Of a stretch of DNA of 50,000 nt, positions 41,203 to 48,521 are shown piece by piece; position 1 is the first letter of the stretch, and the number at the start of each line of letters is the position of its first letter. This DNA comes from CAYVFC01 sp964450715 (GTDB taxonomy: Bacteria; Myxococcota_A; Polyangia; Polyangiales; JAFGIB01). The notes beneath the pieces were generated by a model that was not told where the DNA came from, made no database searches, and saw only the letters and a list, made by a program, of their open reading frames with translations. The translations under genes were made by a program, and so were the position numbers. Location of the stretch: assembly GCA_964450715.1 (NCBI GenBank), contig CAYVFC010000051.1, forward strand, positions 1 through 50,000, given 5' to 3'.

Positions 41203-42756
41203 ATGAACGGAACCATCGGTAGAATTCTGCGAGTCGATCTCACCAAACGCGAGATCTCGACCATCGATACCGCGAAGTACGAGCAATGGGGCGGCGGTCA
41301 CGGCATGGGCTCGGCCATCTTCTGGGACCTGTGCCGGGACAAGACGGTAAGCGGCTTAGATCCCGGAAACGTGGTCACCCTGATGACTTCGCCCTTGACC
41401 GGTACGCTGGTGCCGGGGGCCGCCGGCAGAACCGAGATCCAGGCCATCGGCGTGCAGTCGTCCCCCATCGGGTGGTTCACCAGGAGCAATTTCGGCGGCA
41501 GGTTCGGGACCATGCTGAAGTTCGCCGGTTTCGACGGCGCCGTCATCGAGGGACAGGCCGACGGACCGGTCTGGATCGATATCCGAGACGGCGAGGCGGT
41601 GTTGCGGGACGCCGGGGCCTTGTGGGGAAAGGACACTTGGGAGACGCAGCAGCAGATTCATCGCCTGGTCTCGTCTTCGGACAGCGATGGCCAGAGACCC
41701 GCCGTGCTGAGCATCGGCCCGGCCGGCGAGAACCTCTGCCGGATCGCCTCGGTCGTTCATGATGCCGGGCACGGAGCGGGCCAGGGCGGTTTTGGCGCGG
41801 TATTCGGCGCCAAGCGGCTGAAGGCTATCAGCGCCGTGGGCAACGGCGCCATCCCGGTGGCGGATCCGGCAGGGCTTCTGCAGGCGCGGCTCTGGACCAA
41901 GCAACGATTCGCCTTCGATATCGACGATCCGGAACAGGTCGCCGAGCTGGACGATACCGCTCTGCCCATGGCGCTGGGCACGCCCGCGGTGCCCGCCGTC
42001 TTCTGGCAACAGCCGGAACGGTCCAGGCCTCACGCCTGCGTCTCCTGCCCGGCCGGCTGCCGCTCGCGGCACGCCGGCGGTCAGGGAAACGAATCGTCCT
42101 GCGCCTCGACCGCCTTTTACGCCTTTTTCGACGGCATACGCCACAGCGGAATCTGGCTGCGCATCCTGTATATGGCGCTCATCGGTTTGGGGCAGCGAGG
42201 AGCCGTTATGGGCATACACAGGAGGTGGGGTCGCAACACCTCCGCCACCTACCGGGCCACCGACCTGGCTCAGAAGCTGGGCATCAACACCATGGAGCTG
42301 ATGCAGGGGCTTCCCTATCTATACCAGCTTTAGGGGATGACCGGAGAGGGCGAGAGCAGGTTCGTCGAGGCGGTCACGGGCAGAAAGATCGACTTCGTAG
42401 AAGGCATGGAGCTGGGCAGGAAGATCTGGAATCTCGACAACGCCATCTGGACCCTGCAGGGCAGGCATCGAGAGATGGCGAAGTTCGCCCCCTATATTTA
42501 CGACCGGCCGACCAAGGGCGAAGGATCGATGACCCGTTACTACTTGACCGGTCGAGAGAAAGGCCAGTGGAAGTACATCCCCTGCGACCGCCGGCATCTG
42601 GATCGCGACGCCTTCGAGGACTGGAAGACCCGCTTCTATCGCTTCGAGGGGTGGGACCCGTCCACCGGCTGGCCCACCAGAAGCACCCTGGAAGCGTTCC
42701 AGCTGGCAGAGGTGGCCGACGAGCTACAGAAAGCGGGAAAGCTCGGGCGGGTATGA
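41203..42756 (+). pseudogene. Aldehyde:ferredoxin oxidoreductase gene with internal deletion and in-frame stop
   Basis: ATG 41203 begins MNGTIGRILRVDLTKREIST. The N-terminal AOR domain is intact (GPAGENLCRIASVVHDAGHG, GGFGAVFGAKRLKAISAVG, CVSCPAGC) up to INTMELMQGLPYLYQL and a TAG at 42331-42333. The C-terminal end resumes in the same frame: MTGEGESRFVEAVTGRKIDF, ELGRKIWNLDNAIWTLQGRH, FEGWDPSTGWPTRSTLEAFQ, stop 42756. In intact AORs about 150-180 residues containing further cofactor and substrate residues lie between these parts. Domain 1 and the tungstopterin-binding N-terminus remain but the enzyme cannot be complete, so I call it a pseudogene. Two separate small proteins might still be made. 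Confidence 0.82.
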
Positions 42757-42778
42757 AATACTCGAATCGGGCGGAGGG

Positions 42779-42955
42779 GTGATCAGCCTCAGCGAAAACT
42801 CGATCGACAAGTTCGCTTTCAGGGGCAACGACGCCATCACCATCGAGCCCCTCTCCCACCGCTTCGAGCGGGAAACATTCGTCCGAGACGACGGTCAGCC
42901 TCTGAGCGACCACGATCTGCTGGCGGTAGAGTTCGGCTGGCGCTTCGATCCGTAA
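42779..42955 (+). pseudogene. 3' end of an endonuclease/exonuclease/phosphatase (EEP) family gene
   Basis: In frame from 42779: VISLSENSIDKFAFRGNDAI, then QPLSDHDLLAVEFGWRFDP and TAA. 'LSDHxxLxVEF' with its catalytic Asp-His pair is the C-terminal signature of DNase I-like/EEP proteins. The front of the gene, including the other active-site residues, is missing, and the fragment begins 22 bases after the AOR remnant. The following 244 bases to 43199 show no feature. Confidence 0.65.
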
Positions 42956-43199
42956 TTCGAGCAAGCCGTGGTAGTCGCCGGGGATAATTCACTTATGAAT
43001 CATCATTTCCCTGCGGCCACCCGGCTGGCGCCGACGGTGATGACCGCCGGGTCGGACCGCATCGTGGCCCGGGCGCGGAAGGCAGGCCCTTGACGCGGAC
43101 GGCGCTACGATCGAGGATCATCGGGTGGTCCGGTCTTCGAGAGGGACGGGGTCGCGGGGAAGGGCGAGAAGGCCTTTTGGGATTTTTCAGACAATCGCC

Positions 43200-45077
43200 A
43201 TGCGCCGTCTTTTCCCCGCCTCGCTGCTGTGTTTCATCGGTTGGCTGGTCGGCGTGTGCGGTATCGCCGGGTGCGGCCTGATGATGGACGATCTACGGGT
43301 CGTCGAGGGGCGGTGCGGCGACGGCGTGGCGCGGGCCGGCATCGAGGAATGCGACGATCACAACACCGCCAGCGGAGACGGGTGCAGCCCTGACTGCGAG
43401 ATCGAGCCGGGGTGGGCGTGCTCCGGAGAAGAACCCTCGGCGTGCGAGCGCGTCGTTACCGGGGAGCCGACCTGCGGGGACTGCTCGGACGACAATCCCT
43501 GTACTGAAGATTTCTGTTATGATGGGACCTGTTCGTATACCTACAACAGCTCGCCGTGCGACGACCAGGATCCGTGTACGTACAGCGACACCTGTTCCAA
43601 TGGCGAATGCGCCGGAACCCAGGTCAGGTGTAACGACAACAACCCTTGCACGGACGATTCCTGCGACGACCGAGGCTCCTGTTACTACACCGATAACAGC
43701 GAATCGTGCGACGACCAGGATCCGTGCACCCACGACGATATCTGCAGCGGGGGCGACTGCGTCGGTACGGCCTACCAGTGCGACGACGGCAACCCCTGCA
43801 CGTACGACTTTTGCAGCGGCGACGGTACCTGTCGCTTCGAGAACAACGCCGAATGGTGCGACGACGACGATCCGTGCACCGCAGACGACGCCTGCTCGGA
43901 CGGAGCCTGCGCGGGCGAGGCCTATGTCTGCAGCGATGCCGACGAGTGTACGGTCGACATTTGCAACGGCGACGGTACCTGCTCCTATCCGGCTGATACC
44001 GGCGCGGACTGCGACGATGACGACCCCTGCACGCAGAGCACGACCTGTAATGCATCGAAGCAATGCGTGGGTGGAACGGCCATCACCCAGTGCGTGAGCG
44101 CCGACTCCTGCTGCCCGGCCAGCTGCACCGGGGCTACCGATGACGACTGTTCGACGTACTTCGAGTACATTCCCAGCAATTTCGACCCCGATGCGCTCGA
44201 TCCGGCTCTTACCGATCACGTTACCCTGGACTGCGGGGTATCCATCTTCAACTCGCAAAGCCTGAGCTTCAGCAACTGGTGCGAGCAGCCCGAGCCCACC
44301 CCGGTGGTGGACGTCGCATCCGATCCCGACGTCGTCATTCTCGCGTTTCTGAACTTTACCCTTGCCTCCGGCTCCAGGCTGAAGCTCGAGGGGGACCGCC
44401 CGGTGATCCTGGCGGTGTTCGGCGACGCGACCGTCGAGGGGACCATGGACGCCAGCGCCAATGGAACGACGCCCGGCGCCGGCGGCAACCTTTTGTGCGG
44501 CTCATCCGCGGGCGGCGATGGCGTGGGCTCGTCCGCAGCTGGCGGCAGCGGCGGTGGTGGCGGCGGCTTCGGTACGGCCGGCGGCGCCGGTGGCCTGCAG
44601 GGCGGGTCGAATCTCGGGGGCAGCGGGGGCATTGCGCGCGGCTCCGCCACCCTGATTCCGCTGCAGGGCGGCTGCCCCGGGGGCATGGGTGGAGGTTGCA
44701 GCAACGTCGGTGCGGCCGGCGGCGGCGCCGTCCAGCTCTCGGCCGCGGGCTACCTCACCGTGACCGGGAGCGTCAGCGCTGACGGCGGCCACGGGGCAAC
44801 CACTTGCGGCAGCGAGGGCGGCGGCACCGGCGGCGGCAGCGGCGGAGGCATCTTGCTGGAGGGGGACATCGTGGACCTGACCGGAAGCTCGCTGCAAGCC
44901 AACGGCGGCAATGGAGGTGACGGGGTCGGCGGCAGCGCCGGAGGCGCCGGCTCCACCAGCAGCAGCTCGAACGGCAGCGACGGCCTGCCCGAGTCCAACG
45001 ACGGCGCCGGCGGCGGCGGCGGCGGATACGGACGTATCCGAGTCAACTCGCTGACCTCCTGCACGGCCTGCCTCTAG
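43200..45077 (+). CDS. Cys-rich repeat lipoprotein with Gly-rich C-terminal region
   Basis: 625 residues from ATG 43200; the open frame extends 25 codons upstream but MRRLFPASLLCF is a signal peptide, with lipobox GIAGC (Cys25, then Gly). Parts: one DUF4215/TIGR02232-type repeat (CGDGVARAGIEECDDHNTAS); eight tandem ~24-residue repeats alternating two types, 'DDxDPCTxxDxCSxGxCxGxxxxC' and 'DDxNPCTxDxCxxxGxCxxxxxxxxC' (about 95-290); a beta-rich domain (VTLDCGVSIFNSQSLSFSNW, LKLEGDRPVILAVFGDATVE); and a ~170-residue Gly/Ala/Ser-rich tail ending TSCTACL. The short Cys repeats resemble the Dictyostelium CTDC repeat. Acidic Cys-rich repeats suggest calcium-dependent adhesion, which is inference. 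The ribosome site is weak. Confidence 0.83.
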   Translation: MRRLFPASLLCFIGWLVGVCGIAGCGLMMDDLRVVEGRCGDGVARAGIEECDDHNTASGDGCSPDCEIEPGWACSGEEPSACERVVTGEPTCGDCSDDNPCTEDFCYDGTCSYTYNSSPCDDQDPCTYSDTCSNGECAGTQVRCNDNNPCTDDSCDDRGSCYYTDNSESCDDQDPCTHDDICSGGDCVGTAYQCDDGNPCTYDFCSGDGTCRFENNAEWCDDDDPCTADDACSDGACAGEAYVCSDADECTVDICNGDGTCSYPADTGADCDDDDPCTQSTTCNASKQCVGGTAITQCVSADSCCPASCTGATDDDCSTYFEYIPSNFDPDALDPALTDHVTLDCGVSIFNSQSLSFSNWCEQPEPTPVVDVASDPDVVILAFLNFTLASGSRLKLEGDRPVILAVFGDATVEGTMDASANGTTPGAGGNLLCGSSAGGDGVGSSAAGGSGGGGGGFGTAGGAGGLQGGSNLGGSGGIARGSATLIPLQGGCPGGMGGGCSNVGAAGGGAVQLSAAGYLTVTGSVSADGGHGATTCGSEGGGTGGGSGGGILLEGDIVDLTGSSLQANGGNGGDGVGGSAGGAGSTSSSSNGSDGLPESNDGAGGGGGGYGRIRVNSLTSCTACL

Positions 45078-45117
45078 CCCGAGTTTACCGCCTTCGGCGG
45101 CAGACTCGGGCTAGAGG
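45071..45117 (+). terminator. Very strong hairpin containing the stop codon of the Cys-rich gene
   Basis: CCTCTAGCCCGAGT (45071-45084) pairs perfectly with ACTCGGGCTAGAGG (45104-45117), enclosing CCGCC-TTC-GGCGG. The TAG stop (45075-45077) is within the left arm. There is no T-run, so ribosomes terminating inside the stem may compete with folding. It probably ends the transcript before the esterase gene. Confidence 0.75.
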
Positions 45118-45232
45118 TGCCATCTGCGGCGCCGTCCCTCCCCCCACTTCCCTCGCTTGCCGTCGGCCCCCGCCGCCCGTCCCCCGGGTCGGCCGGTTGC
45201 CGGCGCTGAGAAGGGAGATTATCCTCTGTAGC

Positions 45233-46825
45233 GTGAAGGCCGTTACCCTGCTGTCGGTTCTGATCGCGCTCGCGGCAAGCTCCTGTACGCGAGGATCGCC
45301 CGAGTCCGATGGAGATGCCGGTCGTTCGGCGGAAGAAGGGGAAGCGGAAGGATCCGGGTCCGATGCCGGGGACCAAGAAGAGCAGCAGGAGCCGAACGGG
45401 TCGGCCCTGTCCTGCGGCGATGGCCTGCTCGATCCCCTGGAGCAGTGCGACGACGCCAATCGGGACGACGAGGATGGCTGCACCATGCTCTGCGAGTTCA
45501 CCTGCTCCCGGGATGACGATTGCGACGACAACGACAGCTGTAACGGGTTGGAGAGTTGTACAGCGGACCATATCTGCCTTCCCGGCGAGCCCCTGCAGCA
45601 GGGCGAGGCGTGCGGCCCCAACCGCTCGTGCCGCGACGGCGCCTGCGTGGGCAACGAGTGCGGCGACGGTATCCGGCAAGAGCAAGAGCAGTGCGACGAC
45701 GGAAACCAACAGGACGACGACGGTTGCACCCGGCGCTGCCTTTTCACCTGTCTGTCGGACCAACCGTCGCGCGACTGCGCGAACGAGTGCGATTCGCGAG
45801 CGGCCTGCGATGACCGCGACCACGTCTGTATTCGTGGTGAGCCGTTGCCGGACGGCAGCTCCTGCGATCGAGGAAACGGCTACTGCTTACACGGCGTATG
45901 CATGCCCCTGAAGTGCGACGGCAGCTCGGACGAGCCGCAACAGCTGTGCGAGGCGCTCGCTTCGCGTCAGAGCGACGCGGGCGCGGCCGAGGCGGATGCC
46001 GGCGATGGTTGCGACCCGTTTGACGTGTGTTGCAGCGGCGAGGCGACGCCGGCGGGAACCCACGCCCGCAGCACGGCCGAGGGGCGTACCTTCCTTCTAT
46101 ATATACCGGAATCGCTCGACGCGTCGGCCCCCGCGGTGCTGGTGCTGGTCCACCACGGTTTCACCATGTCGGGGCGGATCATGTACGACATCACCTCCTG
46201 GAAAGAGCTGGCCGAGGAGCAGGGCATCGTGGTGGCCTATCCCAACGGATCGCCGGAGGCTCCCTGGAACGTGGGCGAGGGAACGGTCTGCGGGGCGGGA
46301 GCGGCGGTGAACAACCAGGACCAGGACGATTTCGGCTTTGTCCAGGACATGATCGACGACATCGCCCTCGAGGCCTGTATCGATCGGTCCAAGGTGCTGG
46401 TCACCGGGTTTTCCATGGGCGGCTACTTCTCCAACAACCTGGCTTGCCGGAGCCCCGACCTGGTGGTCGCCGCCGCCCCCCACTCGGGCGGGGCGGAGAA
46501 CGACTACCTTTGCCGGAAGCCGCGGCCGATTCTGATCCTGCACGGTACCAGCGACCCCCTGATCTCTTATGACTGCGCGGTGCAGGCCCGGGATAAATGG
46601 GTGCAGGTCAACGGGTGCTCGACCGAGGTGGACGGCGAGGCGATTTCGGGCGGCGTTTGCGAGCGCAACCGCGACTGCCCCCCGGGCGCCCAGGTAGAGA
46701 TGTGCTCGTTCGAGGGCATGGGGCACGGCTGGGCCGGCTCGGACGATCTACTGTACGGCGGAGGCTCTCAGTACCAGGACGCCGCGCGGCTGGCGTGGCG
46801 CTTTTTCACCGAGCAGCTGGACTGA
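45233..46825 (+). CDS. PHB-depolymerase/feruloyl-esterase-like lipoprotein with N-terminal DUF4215 repeats
   Basis: 530 residues from GTG 45233; GGGAG lies rather far upstream, and an in-frame TTG at 45197 is an alternative. Lipobox AASSC (Cys18, then Thr). An acidic spacer is followed by two DUF4215-like Cys repeats (CGDGLLDPLEQCDDANRDDE, CGDGIRQEQEQCDDGNQQDD) and other Cys-rich stretches, to about residue 255. The C-terminal ~270 residues are an alpha/beta hydrolase of the esterase_PHB (LpqC) type: VLVHHGFTMSGRIMYDITSW, nucleophile Ser in GFSMGGYFSNN, Asp in HGTSDPLISY and His in GMGHGWAG. It should hydrolyse ester bonds at the cell surface (polyester or feruloyl-type); the substrate is unknown. 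The enzyme plus adhesion-like repeats suggests surface-tethered polymer attack. Confidence 0.88.
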   Translation: MKAVTLLSVLIALAASSCTRGSPESDGDAGRSAEEGEAEGSGSDAGDQEEQQEPNGSALSCGDGLLDPLEQCDDANRDDEDGCTMLCEFTCSRDDDCDDNDSCNGLESCTADHICLPGEPLQQGEACGPNRSCRDGACVGNECGDGIRQEQEQCDDGNQQDDDGCTRRCLFTCLSDQPSRDCANECDSRAACDDRDHVCIRGEPLPDGSSCDRGNGYCLHGVCMPLKCDGSSDEPQQLCEALASRQSDAGAAEADAGDGCDPFDVCCSGEATPAGTHARSTAEGRTFLLYIPESLDASAPAVLVLVHHGFTMSGRIMYDITSWKELAEEQGIVVAYPNGSPEAPWNVGEGTVCGAGAAVNNQDQDDFGFVQDMIDDIALEACIDRSKVLVTGFSMGGYFSNNLACRSPDLVVAAAPHSGGAENDYLCRKPRPILILHGTSDPLISYDCAVQARDKWVQVNGCSTEVDGEAISGGVCERNRDCPPGAQVEMCSFEGMGHGWAGSDDLLYGGGSQYQDAARLAWRFFTEQLD

Positions 46826-46830
46826 CCGCT

Positions 46831-46933
46831 ACCGCTCGTAGGGGAGGGGCTTGTCCCCCAGGCCGTGCGGGGCCATAGCGTCATCTATCCCGTATCACGT
46901 ACCGCTCGTAGGGGAGGGGCTTGCCCTCTCCCC
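46831..46933. repeat. Two GTAG-type REPs in direct orientation
   Basis: ACCGCTCGTAGGGGAGGGGC followed by TTG occurs at 46831-46858 and again at 46901-46933, 70 bases apart. They differ from the copies at 6054-6170 by a few bases. They lie between the convergent esterase and lipoprotein genes and may act as terminators. Confidence 0.7.
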
Positions 46934-46988
46934 TTGGAGGCGTCGCCCCGTGGTTCTGTAACAACGCCCTGGGCCGTCAGCGCGGCGA

Positions 46989-47804
46989 TCAAGGGTTGCC
47001 GTCGCAGACCGTGCCGTCGCCTTCAGCAGGTTCGAGATTGCCGTCACCGCAGCAGTAACGATTGCTCGGGTTGCCGATGGCTACGGAGTCGCAATCGGCT
47101 TGGCAGGTCACGCAGTCCTCGCCAGGCTCGCAGGTTCCGTTGTCGTCGCACTGATCCGAGGTGCCACCGTCGCCGCTGCTACCAGCCGTGCCGGCGCCCG
47201 CGCTACCGCTATCAGCGCCACTGCTGCCGCCCTCGCTGCCACCCGTACCGCTGCCACCGCTGCCAGCGCTGCTGCCGCCGCTACCACCCTCGATGCCGCC
47301 GGTACCACCGCCGCCGCTGCCACCGCTGCCGGCGCCATTGCCGCCGTTGCCGCCGACCTTGCTGCCGGCGACCTCGCCGCTGTAGATGCCGGGTTTGGCG
47401 CCGACATCGTTCGCACGGATCGTGCCGGAGAAGGTACCCGTGAGGCTTGCGTCCTCGATCTCCAGGGCGCCTCTGCCGCTGGAGAAGTCATTGCTGATGA
47501 TGACCTCCGCGCTATCCGCATCGCAGATCTGACCGTCGAGATCGGCTCCGATTCCGTACAGACTCAGCTCACCCGCGATCGTGCACGAACTACCGTCGAC
47601 CGCAAACCGCCAACTCCCGCTCAGCCCCTCGAAACCGCCTTCGGTCACCGTATAGGTGCCGACCCAGTCACCCGCTGTCGCTTCGCAGTCCGACGGCGGA
47701 GCGCCGCCGCCGCACAGCCCGCCATCGTCGTTGTCGTCGCCGCATCCCCCGTTACCCGTGGCCAATGCGAGTGCCAGCATCGTTACATAGACGTTGTACC
47801 TCAA
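46989..47804 (-). CDS. Gly-rich lipoprotein with C-terminal Cys motif
   Basis: 271 residues from TTG 47804, selected because GGGAGGT sits 6 bases upstream and the next ATG would cut the signal peptide short. Lipobox GNGGC (Cys21, then Gly). A beta-rich domain of about 110 residues (GDWVGTYTVTEGGFEGLSGS, ASLTGTFSGTIRANDVGAKP) precedes a ~75-residue Gly/Ser spacer (GGSGGSSAGSGGSGTGGSEG). The C-terminal module CDDNGTCEPGEDCVTCQADC with a following CCGDGNLEPAEG is a myxobacterial Cys-rich motif. The function is unknown; the layout mirrors the other surface lipoproteins here. Confidence 0.82.
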   Translation of the reverse strand: MRYNVYVTMLALALATGNGGCGDDNDDGGLCGGGAPPSDCEATAGDWVGTYTVTEGGFEGLSGSWRFAVDGSSCTIAGELSLYGIGADLDGQICDADSAEVIISNDFSSGRGALEIEDASLTGTFSGTIRANDVGAKPGIYSGEVAGSKVGGNGGNGAGSGGSGGGGTGGIEGGSGGSSAGSGGSGTGGSEGGSSGADSGSAGAGTAGSSGDGGTSDQCDDNGTCEPGEDCVTCQADCDSVAIGNPSNRYCCGDGNLEPAEGDGTVCDGNP

Positions 47805-47929
47805 GATCGCACCTCCCGTAGCGCCTCGAGCACCCAGCAACGCGTTCCGCGACAGCGCTGGATACAGGTAGAGATTATCTCCGCTTTTCGCCCGGGATGG
47901 AAGAGCACGCGCCGGAAACGGCCGGAAAC

Positions 47930-47957
47930 GGGACGTACCCAACTTAAACAACTTAAA
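47930..47957. repeat. GGAC-type REP copy
   Basis: GGGACGTACCCAACTTAAAC followed by AACTTAAA. It is nearly identical to the copy at 31221. It is preceded by a short direct repeat GCCGGAAACG GCCGGAAACG at 47911-47930. Confidence 0.72.
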
Positions 47958-48263
47958 GAAGGGCGCGCTGCAGGCCCTCGCGGTCGTCGGCGGCAAGCCC
48001 TATCACCGCGCCCCGTAGCTGCGGGAGGTGAGCCGATTATCATCCCCTGCTCCGTATTGGTAACGTGGGGGCCATCTCGTGCAAGCACGCTTCGGCCGGC
48101 GGCGGTAGTATCGCCGCAGGCGGTGAGAGTGACCCTGACAGTGTCGGTCCGACGCGCGCGGAGATAACCGAAAAACCCTCGGTTGCTTCGATGGACGACG
48201 AAACGGTAAAAAGCTAACCACATCCTCATTCAGTTGCGAGGCTTTTTCGCGGAGTCTACTCTT

Positions 48264-48425
48264 AGAGGGTGTTTAAAAAGCGCCTCCTGTCGTCTTTCGG
48301 GCGGGACGGCCCGATCTGCTGCGTTGCTCCTCCTCGAAATAGCGCCGCTATTGCTCGTCGTCGCGCCTTGCATCTCGGGCCGTCGCGCTCCGAAATACTC
48401 GGTCGGCGTTTTTTAAACACCCTCT
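48264..48425. repeat. Family A fold-back repeat, copy 4 (best-preserved ends)
   Basis: The left end AGAGGGTGTTTAAAAA..GCGCC (48264-48284) and right end (48405-48425) are inverted repeats with 20 of 21 matches. The core matches copy 1 over CGTCGTCTTTCGGGCGGGAC, CTCCTCGAAATAGCG and GCGCTCCGAAATACTCGGTC. CTTA precedes and TTAGG follows the element, consistent with a TA target. The element ends about 95 bases before the sulfatase-like start. Confidence 0.85.
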
Positions 48426-48521
48426 TAGGAACGTCATCGCGCGATCGCGGATGTACGAGATGGTACGACGTCCTTTCGAAGGGCGGAAAGACTATGCCGT
48501 TAGTCGGCCGTCGGTAACTTG

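Larger units (their letters stand above)
47805..48521. other. Intergenic region with repeats, no gene seen
   Basis: Contains the leader of the TTG-start lipoprotein, a GGAC-type REP (47930-47957) and a family A fold-back element (48264-48425). Open frames between 47960 and 48260 show no codon bias or start signals. The promoter of the sulfatase-like gene must lie in or just after the fold-back element. Confidence 0.45.

Noticed and set aside
42331..42333. In-frame TAG in the aldehyde oxidoreductase gene as a recoded (pyrrolysine) codon
   Set aside because: About 150-180 residues of the family are missing exactly at this point, so the stop marks a deletion junction. No pyl genes or recoding element are visible.
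43293..44258. Long minus-strand frame opposite the Cys-rich lipoprotein gene
   Set aside because: It is a shadow of the plus-strand repeats; it has no signal, domain or ribosome site, and the plus frame has a signal peptide and structured Cys repeats.
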